Assembly: GCF_000237925.1 (NCBI RefSeq)
Contig: NW_017386089.1
Span: forward strand, 1-64,000
Reading direction: 5' to 3'
DNA: 64,000 nucleotides
Source: Schistosoma mansoni
Lineage: Eukaryota > Platyhelminthes > Trematoda > Strigeidida > Schistosomatidae
Part shown: one piece after another, positions 51,280-60,200 of the stretch
How positions within the stretch are numbered: the first letter of the stretch is position 1
How the letters are laid out: each line of letters starts with the position of its first letter
Made by a program: the position numbers and the translations under genes
The notes under the pieces: model-generated
What the model was told of the DNA's origin: nothing
What the model saw: the letters and a program-made list of their open reading frames with translations, nothing else
The model's database searches: none

Positions 51280-54200
51280 CTAATTTTGCTTTGGAAATCT
51301 GGATATCTTCATTAGGAATTAGATCTGTACTAAAGCCCAACACTGGTTTCTTAACTCATATGACTGAGTGATGTTAAGCAAATATCACATTAATGAAATA
51401 CCTGCAAGTTGAAAGAAAAACCCATTTCAATGACGTCGGTAATTTTAGATTAAATCCTGTCATTACTTATGAATCCCTTCTAGTAATGATTTTTAGAAAT
51501 ATGACAAAATATATTCATAAAGGATCTCGATATCCTACCAGTTATTTGACTAATCAAAATAAACTGTGATAAAAAACCACCTATAATCTATTTATTGGTT
51601 ATTACACAACATAATGTTTTCATATAACCTACATTTGATAATTTTGTTCCCTTAACTAATACAATCATGATACATATTCACTGAATTATATGCGTACATT
51701 TAAGTAAATATTTGATAAGACTTAAATATATCAATGAGTTTCAAAAGTAAAAATAACCAAACTATATCACCTACTAACTTTATCAGGTCTGTTCAAGCTC
51801 GATTTAGAGGTAAATGTATGATTGTTCAGAGAGTACTATTAAGTCCAAATAAATATAAATCTCCTCTACATGTTAAGTATGCTAGCAGCTGGCAAATAAA
51901 AGCAACCGTGTGCTAGAAAACCAATATAATGAAATTTCGAACTAATATCTATGTAGGTTAACCAACTGAATAACATATCGTAGGTTTACTTTAAACCTTA
52001 TAAGTATGGAATAAACCAAAGATACATAATTTTTAGCAATGAACATTTTCACCAGTACTTCTAGCAGTAGCAACTATTTTTACCATATATATGTATACGC
52101 AAAATCTTTAAGCATCAATTATCCTAGTGACAGAAAACTTCAGTGCCGAAGATATATCCTAGTCAATCTACAATGTAGCATCTTTACTATGATAGGTCTT
52201 CCGTAGTTGACATAAAAGTGGCATAGTGAATCTTCGCTTCTTATCATTAGGAAAAACGTAATGAATTTTTCATACTTTCGAACATAGTTCAACTTGAATA
52301 TTACAATCAGGGTCATAAACCAATTATTCATTCCCATTTACAACAAATTATTGACTGCAGTTGATGCATACTCCAGACGATTATGAAAGTGATCTTCAAA
52401 TGAATAGAAACATATTTCTTATAAAATAATGTGGTGTCACCTTAATTAGAAGCAACATTACATTTGATAGCCCACAAGTCTTGACCACTACTTAAAACTG
52501 TGAAATCATTGTTTGAAATGAGTATGCGATTGTGTAATTTTCTAACTATTTCTGGGTTTTTTCTTACATTAAAGGAAAATATACCAATTATAGCGATATT
52601 ATGCAATCCAGGTATAAGAACACGACATTGGGATGCAATGTCACAGATAGCTGGTAAAGATTTAACACCAGATAGTGGTACATCATTAGCTAAAATGCTG
52701 CAATTAAATTTGGACACATTTATGGAACAATTTGCTAGTATATCAAGCGGAGCAAGTAAAGAATTTACTTTGGAGACCAATATGAATAAAATGCACGATG
52801 ATTGGACTGAAATATCATTTAATTTAATTCCATATCGTGAATCTGGTATATTTATACTTGCGTCTGTTGACGATATACAACAAATGTTAGATGACCAGAT
52901 TAGTAAAACACAAACAATGCGAGGATCACCATTTATTAAACCATTTGAGAAGGAAATTAAAGTAAGTTCATTTAGAAAACACTTGACAATAATTTTTGTC
53001 ATAAACTTACATCGTTTGAAGTAACATTAAAAGTTAGATAGCAGTAAACAAATACCTTGTCTTCAGGTATGTACCTATAACAGTGAGGACCTATAACCAC
53101 AAAAGGGATTGAGTCTAAGGGGTTCAATACCACTGATGGCTCAATATCGTGATACATCATGCTTGATGTTAAATTATAGCAAAGAATCAATATGATGCCC
53201 TGGATAAGTACTTTGTTTGAGTCGGTATTCATCAGCAAATTATTTCCGACATTTTGAAGAAAAAACTGATATAGCCAGTGACAATAATATTAGACTATCT
53301 ACTCAAAGCAGTTATAAACAACTGAAAATTTTATTGTTTCATTTTTGTAATGTTTTCAAGTATCTATATTTCCGTTATTGGTAGGCATGGGAAGAACGTC
53401 TTCTGCATATACAAGAAACATTGGATGAATGGTTAAAAATGCAAGCTCAGTGGTTATATTTAGATCCTATATTTAGTTCAGAAGATATTATGCAACAAAT
53501 GCCTGAAGAAGGACGTCTTTTTCAAGTTGTAAACCGTAATTTCAAAGATATCATGAAAAATACAGTTAAAGATCCAAATGTTTTGAAGGTACATTAAAAA
53601 TGTGAATTTTATTTGCTTGCTTTTATTGAACACATATAGTGACATCATAATTATAGGCGATACTATAATTTATGGACGAGCCAATCAGAAGCGTTTGAAG
53701 GATTTCAAGGTCACAGCACCAATTTCAGTACTTTATGCTCATGTACAATCGGTTCACAGAGGATTTTAGAGAAGACATGAGAATTAAGCGGTTACAATAA
53801 ATGGGACCACCAAGAAGTTCCTTTATTTGTAATTGCGGTAATCAAATGACTTATAGATCTTTTGCAGACTACAGTTATGTTGTCCTTCGATGTAATATAT
53901 GTTAGAGGAAGAAGTCTGCTAGAATAGGAACTTTTTTCGCTCGATCCAGATTGAGACTAAGGCAAATTATAATAATTGCTGCGTACTGTATAATAAAATC
54001 ACCAGTATTATTGACTGCAATATTCTCAGATGTTACTGAAGCTTCGGCTGTTCAGAGGTATGAGTATTGCAGGGATATATGCGTAATAAAAATGACAAAC
54101 TTACACAACCGAAGTACATACAAACAATATTGAGGCTATGTGGTCGAGGCTGAGAGAGTTTTTGTGACCTGATCACAGCTCGAGAGACCGGGTATTAAAA

Positions 54201-57200
54201 AGCCACATGGATGAGTTCCTCTACCTTATGCATTACGATTTTAAAACCTTTGAACCTTTTCCTAACCTTGACAAGTTTTTGGATCGTGCAAAAGAAGTGT
54301 ATCCACTCTAATTCTTTGGTGTTGTATAATATATTTTTACTCTATACTAACTGTTACCTGATTGACTAATATTTCTCAAGGCCACTTTAGATTCGTTCAG
54401 AGGTCCTCCATAAACTATAGTCTCTCCGATATTTCTAGTTATGTTATTCCACAAATTTGTAGATGGTGTTTATTTAGAACCAAATTTGTTGAGATCTGAT
54501 AAATACGATAGAGAGGTTTCATCCTAGTCCCAACATTAACAAACTTAATCTAATGACCAAACCCCTATATTAGCAACCAAACAAACACTTACTACGTTGA
54601 AATTTCTTAGCAACCATTAACCTTCAATCCCCTACCAGTCATAAATAAACAACATAAAGCAATCAAAATTGGTATCACTTGACACTCGTGATAAAATTTT
54701 GGCTCAATTTTTCAACACTTCATCAGAAAGATATTACAAATAATCCATTATGAGATGTTTTTTTGTAGCTTTTGACAGTTCCACCCTCCACTCCAATTTG
54801 AAGCAAGCATAAAATAAGTTTAAATCAGTTAGTCCGTTTGATAAATTTCGATAGTAAACTAAGTGTTTGCTATCTGAAATTGAAGTAAAAACACGTACCT
54901 CAACAAGACTTATACACATTTTCCCATGTTTCCTATAAAGTTTGAAAAGCTAGATAACTTATTCCTCTGTTTAATCCTACTCCTATTTCTATTTAACCTA
55001 AAAATTCTAAGCCTAGGTGCTATGTGTGTGAGAGACACATTCAATTTTGATCATTTTTCACAGTCCAAATTATTCATGCTCCACAAGAGACCGCATATTC
55101 TCAATCAATTATTCTATGTTAGTAAGTATTACACATAGACATAACATATATATTCTCAATGAAGCCTTAATATTCAGATTACATTTTATGTAATTCTTCT
55201 CCCATTGTGATAACTGATACTGTAATGAACAAGAACTCTAGTTGGGACAATCGAATGTATTTAAGCACAAATTATAGACTATCTCACTAAACTCTGTTAA
55301 CCATACAACAAACAGTTAATTTGCAAAGTAACAATCAATTGTCCTAATCTTCACTGTTCCTTCTGTACATATCCGTTCATCTTCTCTAATTCCAATGCTC
55401 ATACATTTTCCTACCAATTACGCTTCATTTCAGTTCTTCCTTTATCGGTCTTCTGCCAAAATACATTCTATGTCTGACCATCTCCATATATACTACTTAT
55501 ATGGATATAAGTAGACTACACTACAATACAACGATCGCATACATTTTCTTCTCTAATTTACAATAACTCATTAATTAATCTCAATGATATTATGAATTTC
55601 ACTTGTATAATTATCATCAGAAGGGGTTCTGTGGAGATTTCAGTATTTTTCATAGTTAAAGTCATGAGTCAATTGAAGCTAGACCACCATGGGAAAGCTG
55701 GAAACACTGAACGGCCGTTTCATCCTATTAGTGGGCTCGTCAGCAGTGCGTATCCACGATCCCGCACTCGCGAGATTCGAACTGAGGACCTACCAGTCTC
55801 GCGCCAGAGCACTTAACCGATAGACCACTGAGCCGGTATCCAACGGTGTTAATGTCTGAGGAGTCCCATAATAGGACGAAACGGCTTACAGGTTTTCCAA
55901 GGCGGTCGAGCTTCAATTGACTCATGTAGTGCAACTACGTAGAATTATCATTTTTAACTTAGAATATTCATTCATTCTTTTCTTTTTTTTTGATCCAAAA
56001 CAAACAATTTAGGCAACTGATTTCCTTGGAATTTTAGATAAAATTAAAGATAGTAACGGATTATTAGATAAAATTAATAAAGGTTTAAATGCTTATTTAG
56101 AAAAGAAGCGTTTATATTTTGCAAGATTTTTCTTTTTATCTAATGATGAAATGTTGGAAATTTTATCAGAAACAAAAGATCCATTACGTGTACAACCCCA
56201 TTTAAAAAAATGTTTTGAAGGTATTGCTAAATTAGAATTTGATGATCAATTAAATATTAAAGCAATGTTTTCAAGTGAAGGTGAAAAAGTTCAATTAAGT
56301 CAGGTAATTATAATCATATCACTTAAATAAATTTATCATTTAATAAATATGTCTAATTAATTAATGAGTGTTCTTACGTCTTATTGTGAGTACCTATGTG
56401 GTTATGACATGTTGTAAGGCCTAAACGTTCTTGGTTCGATCCCTGGTCTGTGGGGAAATATCGGGCTTTTGAGTTGTTCCATATTAGAATAAAATAATTG
56501 TTTATTACTTGTTATATCGATTGCCTCTGTGCCCAGTTTATAAATATGACGTTATAAGACCGCCAAATGGAGAGCAGTGAATTTATTGATCGCACAATGA
56601 TACACAAAAGCTGTATGAACAGTCTTGAGTACTTATCAGTCTTGCTTTCTAGCTAGCCCAGCCAGTTAAGTCCAGAACACCAATAACAGCCTCTACAATA
56701 TGAATCATTATTCACAAACATACTGGGTTTATTTATCAAGCAAACTGACCACATCGTACCATAAAATGGAAAATAACATTTGTACAAGATTTGACCAAAC
56801 GTGGCTGTGAATAGGGAGGGAATAGTAATTAATAGACTGGGGATAACTCAAGAATGGTCAATCGTATAATAATAGTCTACAGGTCAAAATAAAGCTTATA
56901 ATAAGAGGAACATGAATACGAAAAGTTTAGTTACTTAACAATTATACAGTAGGAAATATACATATCACATTGGTCCATAAATAGTTCTCAAAGTTATCAT
57001 TCATAAATCTCCACGGGATATAACACTACTATTCGATACTTAATAAATTTCTAATTGAAACCAATCAATTATACTGACTGTTTTTAAAATCGCCAAACGC
57101 ACCTCATAATAAGAATCTATTAGTTCGAAACTTTCTTGTTGCCATAATTGAATTTAAATTATTATCATCAAAACTATGTCAGTCAGATAATTCTCAGTTT

Positions 57201-60200
57201 GTTGACATATAAGGTCAACAAATTTGATAGGTTTTGAGACTCTCGATATGATTTTTGATAATATTCTATTGTATAGACTTACATCCACTTTCGTTTATCA
57301 AATAGCGTGAAATACTGGTAGACCAAATTATTTTACAAGCAAGGATGAATGGTGGCTAACAGTAGAATCCAGGACGCGCGTTTCATCCTATTTGGGGCTC
57401 GCCAGCCGGATGTACGTACACATGAAATTTGATTCTCATTCCGAGACTCGAACGCAATAGCGTTCGCTTTAAACTTGAGGCAATAGCGAAGCAATCTGCA
57501 CAAAATGCACATATGGCAATAAGAGACTGCTCAATCGCAGTCCTAAAGATCAATGGGAAGATTCAAATAAACAATACAAAATGGATTCAAATTATGCTAC
57601 ATTTAAATAGTGAGTAGTCCGCGAATCCGAAGCAAATAATTTACGCATTGATCAAAGCTTTTCTGACGAAAATTAATAAAGTTCATATAGAACATTGACT
57701 TACACATTTTTTCTGTTCGCATGGTTACCGTATCGTATTTGCACGTTATCTATCCTATCAATCGAATAAGTATTATTAGTTGGCTTTATGTTATATTCAT
57801 CAGCAGTCAAATTAACACAGCTAAATAGGAATTAAATTCTAATTTTTAACATTTCATTATATGTAAGTTTTCGATACCAGTATACCTTCCTTTATAAATA
57901 CTTTTCCTAGACAATAAGTACGTCAGAAGCACGTGGTTCAGTGGAAAAATGGCTATTACAAGTAGAAAAGATAATGCTCATGTCTGTTCGAGATGTGATA
58001 GCAGCTGCTATAGAAGTAAGTTTCCGTATTTTGCAGCAAAAGTTTTAAATAAGAAAGGGAAAGAATTTCATTGTATATTCATTTGAAAATAAATATGAAA
58101 TTAGGTGAGCTATCGGAGGTTCAAAATTAATTAGACTATCACTTTTTATCCTCCAAATAGAAAGTCTACTTTTTTGTACGCCATTGGAACCAACATTCAA
58201 AAAGTTGTGGCTAAAGTTAGTTACGATTTATCTTCTGATGCTGTTATCAGAATATGTAAGGACTGATGATCTCTTGACATGTTACAACCATTCATAGGTT
58301 TTTCCATATGTGTTGTTTATGTTCGCATGCTAACTACTTTATGACTTATTTGTCTGTCGTTAAAAGAATACTAGGTAATAAAATTGTTGTTGATGTTTCT
58401 TTATATTTGTTTGTACATAAGCGACTGATCGGTTTCTAAAAATCGTCAATTTCAGTGGTTATAAATCTTCGATGAAAATATAACCAGTATTGAGTTAAAT
58501 GTCAGGATTCATTTTCCCCCAAATACCCATATTTCCTTTAGAATCGTCATTTGTATAACTCAGATTTCAGATACCGGTTTCACCAACGAACTTAAAGCAA
58601 ATTTTATGGTTTTACATAATAGACTAAAACCAACGAAGACTGGACAGTTGATTGGTCCTAGTAGGCTTGAGCTTAGTGGTGCTTATCCAAGAACTAACTT
58701 AAATCAAACAAAACACCTAAGGTTCTTCAGCCAAGCATTTAAACTTCAAAACACCGAGCTCTTATCCAAAGACCTATATTTATTACTTTGATCAATTCTT
58801 GATATTCCGCCACCCTCTTAGTAACTTCTAACAGGTTTAATAAATTTCTAATACATGTTATATAAAGTATAACACTCATATCACTAAATAAAAAATCTAG
58901 AGAAATGGCAACCGTCAATGAAGAAAATACATTTATTAAAGGCTACAATAAATCCCATGTTGTATGATAACATGATTGATACCACTTAAATACCATCAAA
59001 CAGTGAATTATCTACTTATTACAATTGCAATCTTAAAACTCAGTTCCATTTCAATTTCTACTTTTTAAAGGCTTATGAAAAAGAAGATCGTGAACTGTGG
59101 GTTTGTCAGTGGCCTGGACAAGTTGTTCTATGCGTATCACAAATATATTGGACATCTGAAGTACATGAATCACTTATTTATGGAATTAAAGGTTTAGAAA
59201 ATTATTATAAAAAATTAGATCGACAAATGAGTGCTATTGTTAAGTTAGTTCGTGGAAAATTAAATGCACAACAACGTATTACACTTGGAGCGCTTGTCGT
59301 TATCGATGTACATGCACGTGATGTTGTTCATGATATGATTAAACTAGGCGTTACATCAGAAAATGATTTCAACTGGTTATCACAATTAAGATATTATTGG
59401 GAAAATGAAAATGTTGAGGTAATTCACGTATTCAAATATAATTTTGTGAATTAACTTTTGCTGACTATATATAATTTGCATATAATACATCTAAAAGTTT
59501 ATTGGCTGCTGCTATTACCACGTAGGTATAATTTGAAATGAGTGTTTGCAAGCATATTTACACATCAGTGATCTCTTAGTGTAATTATCTCTGTTCGAAT
59601 AGTATTTTAGTCAAATATATCCCTAGGATAGATGGTAAAAAGTGTTCCAATTTCCTGTCGGTGTTTCAATACATAATATATTTGAAATACTATTGCTTGA
59701 CAACTGCTGTTTAAAATGTTGTTTTTCGTTAAAACCAAACAGCTTGCATCCATCTTCAGTAACTTGATCGGAGATGAATTTCAAATATGATGGAACCCAG
59801 TGTTTTTAGTTTACTGCTAAACATCAGTAAACCTTTTTGTAGAAAGACTATTTCGTTTTTATTGCAATTAGATATTTAAATTTTAACATATTTTTTATTA
59901 AACATAACAGGTCAAACTTACAAATGCTAAAGTATCATATGCCTATGAATATTTGGGTAATTCCCCCCGTCTTGTCATTACTCCACTTACGGATCGATGC
60001 TACCGGACACTAATTGGTGCTTACCACTTGAATTTGAATGGTGCTCCAGAAGGCCCTGCTGGGACAGGTAAGACAGAAACAACAAAGGATTTGGCCAAAG
60101 CACTTGCTGTTCAATGTGTTGTATTCAACTGCTCGGATGGCTTAGATTATATTGCTATGGGTAAAGTAAGAGAGTGTAACTAATTTTCACGTTTTTTTTT

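Larger units (their letters stand above)
53589..56012 (+). other. Dynein intron 15
   Basis: 2,424 nt containing a Merlin remnant, a repeat A copy and a hammerhead SINE; 54330-55210 is unassigned. Confidence 0.75.

Noticed and set aside
52442-53002. Long antisense open frame of 186 codons
   Set aside because: It lies over dynein exon 14 and mirrors its codon pattern; the plus strand has clear homology and splice sites.
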